Origin: Candidatus Cloacimonadota bacterium
GTDB lineage: Bacteria; Muiribacteriota; UBA6191
DNA length: 64,000 nt
Direction: 5' to 3'
Assembly: GCA_002402105.1 (NCBI GenBank)
Contig: NVVD01000001.1
Coordinates: forward strand, 382,944-446,943
Position 1 is the stretch's first letter, and the number at the start of each line of letters is the position of its first letter. This document shows positions 1-9,480 of this stretch, piece by piece. The position numbers and the translations under genes were made by a program. The notes under the pieces are model-generated. The model was given only the letters and a program-made list of their open reading frames with translations, was not told where the DNA came from and ran no database searches.

Positions 1-129
1 TTTCATGAATGACCTAAAAATTATTCTAAAAGTAAATTGGGGATTTTAGTTGAATTTAGAATAGTTTCAGAATATTCTAAGGGCTGAATAATTAATATAC
101 AAGTAATTAATTAATATTTTTATAAAATT

Positions 130-2550
130 ATGAAACAAACTTCGATTATAAGAAAGCTAAATTTATCTAATACCATTGGTTTTTGGATAAACTATTGTTT
201 TGTAGCTACTATTGCAGGTTTTTGTTTTACATCTTTAGATCATTCAATCAATAAACTATTAGAACTACAAATTAAAAGTCACGTGGAAGAGCTTATCGAA
301 AGTTCAAAATTAACTCTTGATTTAGAAAAAAAGCTTCGTTTAAATATTTTAAAAGATAAGGGTAGTACTTTATTACAAAAAGGGAGATTTGTTTTAACTT
401 CCTATTTAGAAAAAAAATCAACAAAAGCTCTTCGTGAATATTTAGAGATTAATTATGATTTTGACGATGAAATTGGCTTAGTTTCTTTTTTTGTAGAAAA
501 AGGAAATAAATTAACTCTTTGGCAGTTTTTATCTTTTGAAGATGCTTTTTCTATGAAGAATGAAGTTGTTTATGACAGAAAAAAGAAAAGTTGGATTGAT
601 GATAATTATGAGGTATTTGATCCAGATGTTTTAAAAATCATTGCTTCTGATAAACTAAGCATCATTAGTAAAAAGTATCCCATAGGTAATTCAGAACAAA
701 ATAATTTAGTTGATGTTTATGATTGTTATACCCCGATTTATAATGAAGATGAAAGTACTTTAAGTGAGTTAAAAAAATCAAAAAAAAGAATTGGATATTT
801 ACGATATATTATTACTCATGAGCAATTAAAATTGCTAACTAAAAAAGAAAATAAAAAATTGTTAGAAAATATTAAAACATTTAAGCTAGATGGAGAAACA
901 AGAATATCCAAAATTAAAATTTTAGTAAACAAAGTAAAATGGGAATCTCTATTTATACTTGTTTTTTTTGGAGGAATTTTTTCAGCAGCAAGAGGTTATT
1001 ATTTAAGTCGTTATATTAAAAGAGAAATATTAACCCCAGTAATTAATTTGAGTTCATCTTTGGTGAGGGTTAGTAAAGGAGACTTATCTGTAGTTATTGA
1101 AGACATGGATCGTAAAGATGAAATTGGATTGATGTCTCAATCTATGGATAAACTAATTCAAACAATTCGTTTAGCAGTAACAGAGTTTGACCAACAAGTA
1201 AATCATATTGAAATAGGAAAATTTTCTTACAGAGGGAATATTGAAAAGTTTGAAGGTTCTTATGTTGATTTAATATCTGGGGGGAATAGACTGATTGAAT
1301 CATTTATTTCACACTTAAATGTGATTCAAAATATGATAGTAATTATTAATGATGAAGGGCAAATTTTATTTGCAAATAAGCAAGTAAGGCTTGTTACTCA
1401 AAAAAAAATAGAAACAGTTTTAGCAGATAATATTTTTTTATTATTTGAATGGAATATTAGAAAAGACGAATTATTAAATAAAGAAGTTTTTAAAAAAGAA
1501 AGAAAAATAAGCTTAGACTGTAAGATTTCAATAGAAGAAAAGACTTACGAAATAGTTGTGACTGCTGTTCAAATAAAACCAAATATTGGAACTTATTTAT
1601 TAGTATTAGTAGATCAAACAGAGATAAAAAAGGCCGAATTTGAAATGAAAGAAGCTTTTATTTTGGCACAAGAAGCTTCGATTGAAAAAAGTAAGGCACA
1701 AACACAATTAGTAGAGGCTGCTCGTTTAGCAGGAAAAGCAGATATTGCTTCGAGTGTATTGCATAATGTTGGAAATGTTTTAAATAGTATAAATGTGTCA
1801 GTATCTATTTTAAAAGATAAAGTTTATGAATCTAGCTGTAATAGGTTACACCAGGCATTAGATTTGATAGAGCAAAATAAAAAAGATCTAAACTTTTATT
1901 TAAATGAAGATGATAAGGGTAAAGTTTTACTAAATTATTTGAGACAATTAGCCGCTGTTTTGGTGGCAGATAATAAAAAGTTACAAGAAGAAACTTTATT
2001 AATCGAAAAAAATATAGGACATATTAGAGAGATTGTTAATGTACAACAAAGACATACAAAATCAATATATGGTGTTCTTGAAAATTTTTTACTTGAAGAT
2101 ATTTTTGATGATGCTTTTTCAATAGGTTTTGATGTTGATGAGAGTAGTAAAATTGATTTAATAAATAAGATACAGGGTAGTGTTACCTTATCTTTAGATC
2201 GTCATCTTTTATTACAAATTATTGTAAATTTATTAAAAAATGCTAAGTTTTCAGTTGAAGAATCAAAAATAGAAAAGCCAATCATTGAAATAAGTTCGAG
2301 ATTGATCGGTAATAAGGTAGAAATTTGTATTAAAGATAACGGTCTTGGTATAAAAAGTGCTAGCTTACTTAAAGTTTTCTCCTATGGTTTTACTACAAAA
2401 AAAGAAGGTCATGGTTTTGGGCTTCATAGTTCAGCAAATGCAGCTAGTGAAATGGGCGGAGAGCTATATGCAAAATCAAAAGGTGTGGGTTATGGTGCAG
2501 AGTTTTATTTGGTGCTACCAATAGTAAATGAAGGAATAAAAAGTGAATAG
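130..2550 (+). CDS. Membrane sensor histidine kinase with HAMP and PAS domains, HNVGN-type H-box
   Basis: Membrane sensor kinase of 806 residues. One membrane segment lies near residues 17-36 and a second near 272-290, enclosing a roughly 235-residue extracytoplasmic sensor region. A HAMP-like linker (about 291-345), a PAS-like domain (about 392-500) and a helical segment follow. The phospho-acceptor is probably H545 in 'SVLHNVGNVLNSI', the variant H-box of the HNVGN kinase group. The ATPase shows the N-box (VNLLKNAKFS), G1 (DNGLGI) and G2 (GHGFGLH) motifs. Its end overlaps the next gene by 8 bases, so the two are probably co-translated, and the downstream protein starts with a receiver that could be its target (inference). 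The sensor ligand is not evident. Confidence 0.9.
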   Translation: MKQTSIIRKLNLSNTIGFWINYCFVATIAGFCFTSLDHSINKLLELQIKSHVEELIESSKLTLDLEKKLRLNILKDKGSTLLQKGRFVLTSYLEKKSTKALREYLEINYDFDDEIGLVSFFVEKGNKLTLWQFLSFEDAFSMKNEVVYDRKKKSWIDDNYEVFDPDVLKIIASDKLSIISKKYPIGNSEQNNLVDVYDCYTPIYNEDESTLSELKKSKKRIGYLRYIITHEQLKLLTKKENKKLLENIKTFKLDGETRISKIKILVNKVKWESLFILVFFGGIFSAARGYYLSRYIKREILTPVINLSSSLVRVSKGDLSVVIEDMDRKDEIGLMSQSMDKLIQTIRLAVTEFDQQVNHIEIGKFSYRGNIEKFEGSYVDLISGGNRLIESFISHLNVIQNMIVIINDEGQILFANKQVRLVTQKKIETVLADNIFLLFEWNIRKDELLNKEVFKKERKISLDCKISIEEKTYEIVVTAVQIKPNIGTYLLVLVDQTEIKKAEFEMKEAFILAQEASIEKSKAQTQLVEAARLAGKADIASSVLHNVGNVLNSINVSVSILKDKVYESSCNRLHQALDLIEQNKKDLNFYLNEDDKGKVLLNYLRQLAAVLVADNKKLQEETLLIEKNIGHIREIVNVQQRHTKSIYGVLENFLLEDIFDDAFSIGFDVDESSKIDLINKIQGSVTLSLDRHLLLQIIVNLLKNAKFSVEESKIEKPIIEISSRLIGNKVEICIKDNGLGIKSASLLKVFSYGFTTKKEGHGFGLHSSANAASEMGGELYAKSKGVGYGAEFYLVLPIVNEGIKSE

Positions 2551-4924
2551 AAAAATTTTAATTGTAGACGATAGCAAAGCTATTCATGATGACTTTAAAA
2601 AAATTTTCACGCCAAATAAAAATATAGAGTTTGAAAATTTAGGGTCTTTTTTATTTGAAGATCAAAAAGTAAAACCTACAATAGATACTGAGTTTCAATT
2701 AGAAAATGCCTTTCAAGGACAAGAAGCTCATCAAATGGTACTTGATTCAATAAAAAATAATGCTCCTTATGCAATGGCCTTCGTAGATATGCGAATGCCT
2801 CCTGGCTGGAATGGTATAGAGACAATTCAGCATTTATGGAAAGCTGATCCAAATCTTGAAATTGTTATTTGTTCGGCTCATTCAGATTATTCATGGAGAG
2901 ATATCATGGATAGATTAGGTGGTACAGATCAATTATTAATTTTAAAAAAACCATTTGATAATATTGAAGTAAGGCAGCTTGCTTTTAGTTTAACTCAAAA
3001 GTGGAATTTGAAAAAACAGGCGAACTTAAAATTAGAAGATTTAGAAGAATTAGTTCAGCAAAGGACTCTTGAACTTAAAAAAGCAAATGATGCCAGACTT
3101 GATTTTTTTGAAAGTATGAGTCATGAGATAAGGACTCCAATAAGTGGTATCTTAGGTATGTTAGAGCTGATTTCTAATAGTGATTTAAATAGAGGTCAAT
3201 TAGAGTCAATTAATTTAGCAAAATGGTCGGCTAAATCTTTACATGCACTTATCAATGATGTTTTAGATTATTCCAAAATAAAGTCTAATAATTTAAACTT
3301 AGAGAAAATAGAATTTTCATTAAACTCAACTTTAGAAGAAATTTCTCAAATGTACTCCATTATGGCAGATGAAAAAGGTCTGGTGCTATATTGTAAGCAA
3401 GATTTTTCTTTGCCAAATTCTTTGTTTGGTGATCCAACTCGTTTACGGCAGATTATTATAAATTTAATTGGTAATGCTTTAAAATTTACGAAGAGTGGGT
3501 ACTTGTATATAAAATCAGAAGAAATATCAAGAAACAGTAAAATAGTTAAATTTAGAATATCAGTTCAAGATACAGGGATAGGTGTTAAAAAGGATAAATT
3601 AGAAACTATTTTTTCAAAATTTAAACAAGCTTCTGAAGATACTACTAGAAACTTTGGAGGTACAGGACTTGGTTTAAGTATTTCAAAAGATTTAATTGAA
3701 CTAATGGGAGGCAAAATTGGTATTGAATCAAAGTTAGGTAAAGGTTCTACCTTTTATTTAAATTTAGAGTTACCTTTTATTAGTTATGAGAAAGATAAAG
3801 CTTTATCTGTCGAAGATAAAATTTATTTATTAATTCAAGATAATTTACAAAGAGACATTATAGAATATTATTTGAAACAATTTAATATAGGTTTTAAGAT
3901 ATTACTTTCTTTAGAAGAAATAAATAAATGTAAAATATCTGATATAATATTGACAGATTATTTGACTGTAGATAATTACTTAAATGATTATCATAATATT
4001 TATCAATTAGTAAATATCTCTAATCCAACTTTATTAGAAGAGCAAAATCAATCTGTTAAGTATTTAACCTTACCAATAAAAAAAAGGGACTTTATAGAAG
4101 TTTTAAGTAGCTCAATTTTTCTAAAAAAAGAAATAGATGCTCTAAAAGATGAAAGTTTTGAACATAATATTTTAATTGTTGAAGATAGCTTAGTAAATCA
4201 AAAGATTATCTCTTTTATGTTAAAAAAACTTCCTTGTAAATTTGATATTTGTAGTGATGGAGAGTCAGCAATAGATCAATTAAAACAAAAAAATGATTAT
4301 GATTTGATTTTTATGGATTGCCATTTGCCTGGCTTAAATGGTTATGAAACGAGTAAAATTATAAGAAATCAAAAACTAGTTTTTGATGATGTTGCTATTA
4401 TTGCAATGACAGCAGATATGAATTTAGATGATAAAGAAAACTGTATTGCATCAGGAATGAATGACATTGTAATTAAACCTTTTGATATAAAAAGAATACA
4501 ATTTGTTATTAATAAATTTACTTTAAATAATTTTGTAAAAAATCAGGGCTCTTTAATAAAAGAAAGAAAGATATTTTTTGTGATTGATGCTGATGTAAAA
4601 TCTTTTGAAGTAAAAAAAATATCTATCATAGAAGTATTTGAAACAGCAGAAGTAAAGCAAATTAAAACAACATTAGAGGCTTGCTCTGCTTTAAAGAACC
4701 ACCAACCAGATTACTTAATTTTAGACTTAGATGTAGAGCTTGTCAGTGGTATAGAACTTTTATCTTTAGTCTTTTCAAATGAAGCTTTAAAACAAGTAAA
4801 AGTTATTTTATTCACAGATTTATCAGAAGATGATGATTTAATTATTGAAGCTAAAGACATTGAAGGTTTATACTTTTGTAGTAAGTCATCCAACTTTCAA
4901 GAATATTTATCTTCGATTAGATAG
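2543..4924 (+). CDS. Receiver-first hybrid histidine kinase (REC-HisKA-HATPase-REC-degenerate REC)
   Basis: Cytoplasmic hybrid kinase of 793 residues with no membrane segment. It starts with GTG inside the end of the upstream kinase gene. The N-terminal receiver (residues 4-150) has VDD, a likely phospho-acceptor D82 in 'FVDMRMP' and lysine K136 in 'KKPF'; it carries an insertion of about 30 residues after its first helix. HisKA has H194 in 'MSHEIRTP'. The HATPase shows DTGIGV and GGTGLGLSIS. A full second receiver (about 545-660; VEDS, MDCHLPG, KPF) is followed by a third receiver-like domain that keeps 'LDLDVE' but lacks the acidic start. This is a phosphorelay design; the output is unknown. 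Its stop codon directly abuts the stop of the convergent gene, with no spacer. Confidence 0.9.
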   Translation: MNRKILIVDDSKAIHDDFKKIFTPNKNIEFENLGSFLFEDQKVKPTIDTEFQLENAFQGQEAHQMVLDSIKNNAPYAMAFVDMRMPPGWNGIETIQHLWKADPNLEIVICSAHSDYSWRDIMDRLGGTDQLLILKKPFDNIEVRQLAFSLTQKWNLKKQANLKLEDLEELVQQRTLELKKANDARLDFFESMSHEIRTPISGILGMLELISNSDLNRGQLESINLAKWSAKSLHALINDVLDYSKIKSNNLNLEKIEFSLNSTLEEISQMYSIMADEKGLVLYCKQDFSLPNSLFGDPTRLRQIIINLIGNALKFTKSGYLYIKSEEISRNSKIVKFRISVQDTGIGVKKDKLETIFSKFKQASEDTTRNFGGTGLGLSISKDLIELMGGKIGIESKLGKGSTFYLNLELPFISYEKDKALSVEDKIYLLIQDNLQRDIIEYYLKQFNIGFKILLSLEEINKCKISDIILTDYLTVDNYLNDYHNIYQLVNISNPTLLEEQNQSVKYLTLPIKKRDFIEVLSSSIFLKKEIDALKDESFEHNILIVEDSLVNQKIISFMLKKLPCKFDICSDGESAIDQLKQKNDYDLIFMDCHLPGLNGYETSKIIRNQKLVFDDVAIIAMTADMNLDDKENCIASGMNDIVIKPFDIKRIQFVINKFTLNNFVKNQGSLIKERKIFFVIDADVKSFEVKKISIIEVFETAEVKQIKTTLEACSALKNHQPDYLILDLDVELVSGIELLSLVFSNEALKQVKVILFTDLSEDDDLIIEAKDIEGLYFCSKSSNFQEYLSSIR

Positions 4925-7615
4925 TTAAAGATACTTTTTAATTATATTTAAGGCTTTTTTTCTGTTGATTGGTTTGTGTATGATATCGTTCATACCACAA
5001 TCAATACAATTATCTAAATCACTTTTTGTAGCAATTGCTGTTAAAGCAATAATGGATATTTTTTTATTTTTTTTATCTAATATCTGGTTTTTTCTAATAG
5101 TTTTAGTTGCTTCAAACCCATCCATAACAGGCATTAAGCAGTCCATTAAAATTAAATCAAAACTGTTTTTATATAAAATTTGAATGGCTTCTTCTCCATT
5201 ATTAACAACAGTAATAGTAGCACCTAGTCTTTGAAGAAAAATTTTGGCGTAAATTTGATTTGATAGATTATCCTCAACTAGTAGAAAGTCTTTATTGAAA
5301 AATTCATTTGAGTTAGTATTATTAACATTTTTATTTAGTATAGAGTCTGTTAAAAGTTTGATTTTAGAAGAGTAGATAGGTTGTTGAATAATTTGATCGT
5401 AACCTAATTTAATTTCTAGTTTTGATAAAAATGAAGATTGTTTAGTTAAGAGTATTTTAGGAGTATTTTTATGAAAGTCAGAATTGTTAAAAAAATCTAA
5501 AATAGTTTTATGAGGGTAAACATTAGACTTATCAATTAAAATAGCTATTGGAGGTTCAAAAATATCCATAGACTTAATATTAAATTGTCCATTCTCTTCA
5601 TTTGGTATGATGCTATAAGCCTGAATTTGATAATCAGAGAACTTATTAATTAATATTTTGGTTATTTGTTCATCCTCTGAAAATATAGCAATAGTTTGAG
5701 TTTTTAGGCTTTTATCAACTAATGGGCTATATTGATTACAATAAGGTAGAGGTAGTTTGAATGAAAATGTACTTCCCTTTTTTATTTCAGATTGAATTGA
5801 TAATTTACTATTCATTAGTTCTAGTAATTTAGTTGCAAGAGTTAGTCCTAGTCCTGTTCCTCCTTGTCTTCTTGTATGGCTACTATCAACTTGATAAAAA
5901 AGTCCAAAAATAGAGTTCATTTGTTTTTGTGATATTCCTATTCCGTTATCAATGATCTCAATTTGTATGATAGCTTTATTTTCGCTTAAATTTTCACTTT
6001 TAATATGTATATAGACCTTTCCTTTAGGACTAAATTTAATAGCATTATCAATTAGGTTATATAAAATAATACGAATTCTTTCAGCATCTCCTATGTAGTG
6101 TAAAGGGACGCCAAAATCATAATCTAATATAATCTCTGTATTTATTTTTTTTGCTTTAAATAGTAAGGATTCAATAACTTCTTCTATTTCTTCTTCTAAA
6201 TTAAAGTCTTTAATACTTAATAAAACTTTGTTTTCATCTAATTGGATGTATTCTAAGATATCATTGACTAAAATAGTTAGAGCACTTGCAGAAGTTTTAA
6301 TGATCTCGGTTAATTCTTTAATTTCGATATCTTCTATTGATTCTTGAACAAGTTCAGCTGAACCTAGCATTCCGCTTAAAGGAGTTCGCAGTTCATGGCT
6401 CATTACGGCCAAAAATTCTGATTTTACTTTATTAGAGCGTTCTGTTTCTGCTTTTGATTTCTCGACTTCGACTAAGCTAGCTTGTAGTTCTTTTGTTCTT
6501 TCTTTTACGGTCGTTTCTAGATTTTTAGTATAATTTTGTAGGTCTTGACCCATGATTTTCATAGATTGTGCTAGTTGAGCAATTTCATCTTGTCCTTGGA
6601 TAGTATGTTCAATGTCAAAATTTCCATGAGAATAATTATAGGCGATATCTTTTAGATGATTAATAGGTTGAAAAATTGCTTTTGAAATAAAAATAGAGGT
6701 AAAAAAAATAGATAGAAGTAATACGATTAAGATTAAAAAACTTTTATTAGATAGATCATTAATCGTTTTTAAAGTTATATCATTATTTTTTAAAATAATG
6801 ATTTTCCAGTTAAAGTTAGGTATTAAATATTGATAAGATAAGTATTTTTTTTGGAAAAAATTTAGATAGTTTTCTTGGTTGGTAGAGCTATTTTTTAACT
6901 GGTCTAAGATCTTATATTCATCAAAGTTAGCTTTTGTAAAAAAACTGGGAGAGTATAATAACTTATCTTTAGAATCTAAAATAAAGAGAAATTGTTGAAT
7001 AGATTGTTTAAGTCCTCCTATATGTAAGTTTTTAAATTTATTTTGTAAAGTATCAAGTTTAATGGTTGCTTGTAGGAGATGTTTTTTGTTTTCTAAATCA
7101 AGAACTGGATAAAAAATAGAAAAAATATTTTGATTGTTTAGTTTTGATTCACTTAAAAGTGGGGCAGACTTATTTAAAGAATATACTTTTTGATTTTGAA
7201 AATCTTGTTGAATGTTTTTTGGTACATTTAATGTAAGTCTTTGAGGATGAGTACTTTGATAATAGTTTAACTTTAGGGAGTGAGAGTCAAGGCAAATAAC
7301 TTCATGGATTTTTGAGTTTTGTTTTAAAAAATCTTGTAAATGTAATTTAAAAAAAGATTTAAGGTGTCTACCCTTTGTCATTTGCCCTCTAAAAAAAGTA
7401 GAATCAGATAAAATTTTTAATTGATTTTGTTTACTTTTAAAAAAATCAATCGTATCTGTACTAATAGCACTAGATATTTCATGAAACTGTACTTGAGTAA
7501 GGTCTGTAATAGTTTTACGAACAGTATTGATTGAGTAATAAGAAGCAATAAACAGGGGTATTAACCCAAATAAAAAAAAGATGGTGATTAATTGATTTCT
7601 TAACGATAGTCTCAT
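4925..7615 (-). CDS. Membrane hybrid sensor histidine kinase (sensor-HAMP-HisKA-HATPase-REC)
   Basis: Hybrid kinase of 896 residues. Membrane segments lie near residues 8-27 and 292-312 and enclose a large extracytoplasmic sensor of the double-Cache type (fold inferred from size and position). HAMP (about 313-366), a coiled coil and HisKA with H407 in 'VMSHELRTPLSG' follow. The HATPase shows DNGIGIS and GGTGLGLT. A degenerate receiver without the phospho-site lies near 645-760. The C-terminal receiver is intact, with VEDN, 'LMDCLMPVMDG' and 'HKPI'. The gene is monocistronic by spacing, with 70 bases to the proline dehydrogenase gene upstream. The convergent layout with two other kinases makes this a signalling cluster. 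Confidence 0.9.
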   Translation of the reverse strand: MRLSLRNQLITIFFLFGLIPLFIASYYSINTVRKTITDLTQVQFHEISSAISTDTIDFFKSKQNQLKILSDSTFFRGQMTKGRHLKSFFKLHLQDFLKQNSKIHEVICLDSHSLKLNYYQSTHPQRLTLNVPKNIQQDFQNQKVYSLNKSAPLLSESKLNNQNIFSIFYPVLDLENKKHLLQATIKLDTLQNKFKNLHIGGLKQSIQQFLFILDSKDKLLYSPSFFTKANFDEYKILDQLKNSSTNQENYLNFFQKKYLSYQYLIPNFNWKIIILKNNDITLKTINDLSNKSFLILIVLLLSIFFTSIFISKAIFQPINHLKDIAYNYSHGNFDIEHTIQGQDEIAQLAQSMKIMGQDLQNYTKNLETTVKERTKELQASLVEVEKSKAETERSNKVKSEFLAVMSHELRTPLSGMLGSAELVQESIEDIEIKELTEIIKTSASALTILVNDILEYIQLDENKVLLSIKDFNLEEEIEEVIESLLFKAKKINTEIILDYDFGVPLHYIGDAERIRIILYNLIDNAIKFSPKGKVYIHIKSENLSENKAIIQIEIIDNGIGISQKQMNSIFGLFYQVDSSHTRRQGGTGLGLTLATKLLELMNSKLSIQSEIKKGSTFSFKLPLPYCNQYSPLVDKSLKTQTIAIFSEDEQITKILINKFSDYQIQAYSIIPNEENGQFNIKSMDIFEPPIAILIDKSNVYPHKTILDFFNNSDFHKNTPKILLTKQSSFLSKLEIKLGYDQIIQQPIYSSKIKLLTDSILNKNVNNTNSNEFFNKDFLLVEDNLSNQIYAKIFLQRLGATITVVNNGEEAIQILYKNSFDLILMDCLMPVMDGFEATKTIRKNQILDKKNKKISIIALTAIATKSDLDNCIDCGMNDIIHKPINRKKALNIIKKYL

Positions 7616-7685
7616 TACTTTTAAACTTCATGTAAAATTAGCGATAGTATAATAGTTTAGCAAAAATTAAGAAGACTAGCTATTT

Positions 7686-8855
7686 TTAATTGATATTTTT
7701 TCTTCTTTGGAGTTCTTCTTGAAGATAGCCTAACTCTCGGCTCATCTGACCAGTCATAGAGACATTTTCTTCTGCTCGACGCATAAGATAGGGTATAACA
7801 TCATTTACTGGGCCATAAGGTATATACTTGAGGGTTCTAAATTTTGATTTGGCTAAATTATAAGAGATATGATCACTCATGCCATATAGCTGCGCAAAAG
7901 ATATATGTGGGTGGTTGTTTTCTAGATTATTTTGTTTCATGTAGTTTACAAGTTTTAATGTGCTTTCTTCGTTGTGACTAGCTAAACAAAAAGAAGTGTG
8001 TTTAAGAGACTCTAAACAAACCTCTACGGCTTTGTCGTAACAAAAGTCAGTTTTATCTTTTGTAGGATTCATGGGAGTTTTATAAGAAAACTGCCTTGCT
8101 CTTTCGTTTTCTTGTTCAAGGTAGGCTCCTCTAACAAGCTTTACAGCAAAAAAGTAGTTATTATCTTTAGCATGTTGAATGGACTGATTTAAATAATCGA
8201 GTCTGTCATTACGATACATTTGAAAAGTAGTAAAAACTCTTGCTTGTTTTGTATTATATTTTAGCATCATTTTTTGAGCAATTTCATCTATGGCTTTTTG
8301 TATCCAAGTTTCTTCTGCATCAATAAAAAAGTTGAGATTATTATCTAAGGCTTTTTGGCATAAAATATCTAATCTTTTTATACTATTGGACCAATCTTCT
8401 TTTTCATTTGTATTTAATATTTCATTTTTGCTAAGTTTTTGAAGGATCTTAAAGTGGGCGATGCCCGTCATTTTAACAACGGTAAAAGTTAGACTAGGGT
8501 GATTTTTTGAAAAATCAATTAGTTCACTAATCTCATTTAATGTTTGATCAAACCCTTTATTTGATGCTTTAGCTTCAACAGAATAATCTAAAACCGTTTG
8601 AATATTATATGTGCTGAGTTTATTTATACTCGAAATACATTTTTGTGGAGATGTTCCTCCGACAAACTGTTGATAAATAGTTGAAAGAATTAGAGGCTCT
8701 ATTGGTAGGTTAAAATCAAGAGCTTTTTGAGTTAAAGTTGCTCCAATTTTATTGATTACAGGATTGCTTAAGATTTTAAACAATAAGTTGGCCCTTTTTA
8801 AGTCAAAATCAGATTTGCTTGAAAATGCTACAGATAAATCTTTGATATTCAACAT
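7686..8855 (-). CDS. Proline dehydrogenase (monofunctional, FAD-dependent)
   Basis: Oxidises L-proline to pyrroline-5-carboxylate using FAD and passes electrons to the quinone pool. The 389-residue protein matches the single-domain ProDH family rather than bifunctional PutA: no aldehyde dehydrogenase domain is present here or next door. Family motifs visible are 'VKLVRGAYLEQE' (FAD/substrate strand), 'ASHNE', 'FAQLYGM' and the C-terminal 'YIPYGPVNDVIPYLMRRAEEN', which carries the double arginine that binds the proline carboxylate. The ATG follows an A-rich leader with a weak ribosome site. No P5C dehydrogenase gene lies in the window, so the second step must be encoded elsewhere. Confidence 0.93.
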   Translation of the reverse strand: MLNIKDLSVAFSSKSDFDLKRANLLFKILSNPVINKIGATLTQKALDFNLPIEPLILSTIYQQFVGGTSPQKCISSINKLSTYNIQTVLDYSVEAKASNKGFDQTLNEISELIDFSKNHPSLTFTVVKMTGIAHFKILQKLSKNEILNTNEKEDWSNSIKRLDILCQKALDNNLNFFIDAEETWIQKAIDEIAQKMMLKYNTKQARVFTTFQMYRNDRLDYLNQSIQHAKDNNYFFAVKLVRGAYLEQENERARQFSYKTPMNPTKDKTDFCYDKAVEVCLESLKHTSFCLASHNEESTLKLVNYMKQNNLENNHPHISFAQLYGMSDHISYNLAKSKFRTLKYIPYGPVNDVIPYLMRRAEENVSMTGQMSRELGYLQEELQRRKNIN

Positions 8856-9027
8856 AAAAGCCCTTATTTTAAAATTAAAAGATAATAGGTGACATTACAC
8901 TATTTGAAAAATAATTGTCAATAGTAGTTTGTACTTAAGTTTGAGATGTAAATGATAGATGGAGGGCTTCATGTTGAAAATTATGTTATGATTGATGGCT
9001 TTCATGTAACTTTTTTAGGTTTTTATT

Positions 9028-9480
9028 ATGATGTCATTAGTTTTTTTATCAAGTGTTTTTATTTTTTTATTATTCTTTTCATTTTTATCTAATTTTGTGA
9101 TATTACGTTTATCCTTTGTCAATGAAGGTAACAAATATAAACTTAAAATATCTAAAGCTATTTCTTTTAAGATTCAGATATTGACGGTATTAAGCTCATT
9201 TTTATTTTTTTATGGAAAAATAGCCATTTTATTTCAATTTTTTTTGTTAATTTTTATCCCTTTAATTTGGATAAAAAAATATAAAAACATTTATTTATTT
9301 AGAGTTATATTGGTTCAATTGATTTGTCAGTATTTTTTTCTGAGCTCTTTTTTATTAACATATCACTTTACTACTTTTGCTATAGAAAAAGGGGTTTTTC
9401 GTCCTTTACCTTCTTATGTTCGATTACCAGTAATAAAAAGCTTAGATAACAAAATTAAAGAAGTCTTCGTTCGCTTTTAA
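9028..9480 (+). CDS. Small hydrophobic membrane protein, unknown
   Basis: A 150-residue very hydrophobic protein with about four predicted membrane segments (roughly residues 3-27, 47-66, 67-83 and 93-115) and a short basic C-terminal tail. I recognise no family. The gene starts at ATG and its last 39 bases overlap the 3' end of the convergent glycosyltransferase gene. Composition is extreme (Phe/Leu/Ile-rich), as expected for AT-rich DNA, so some doubt remains that it is expressed. The 172-base gap before it contains no other clear gene. Confidence 0.55.
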   Translation: MMSLVFLSSVFIFLLFFSFLSNFVILRLSFVNEGNKYKLKISKAISFKIQILTVLSSFLFFYGKIAILFQFFLLIFIPLIWIKKYKNIYLFRVILVQLICQYFFLSSFLLTYHFTTFAIEKGVFRPLPSYVRLPVIKSLDNKIKEVFVRF

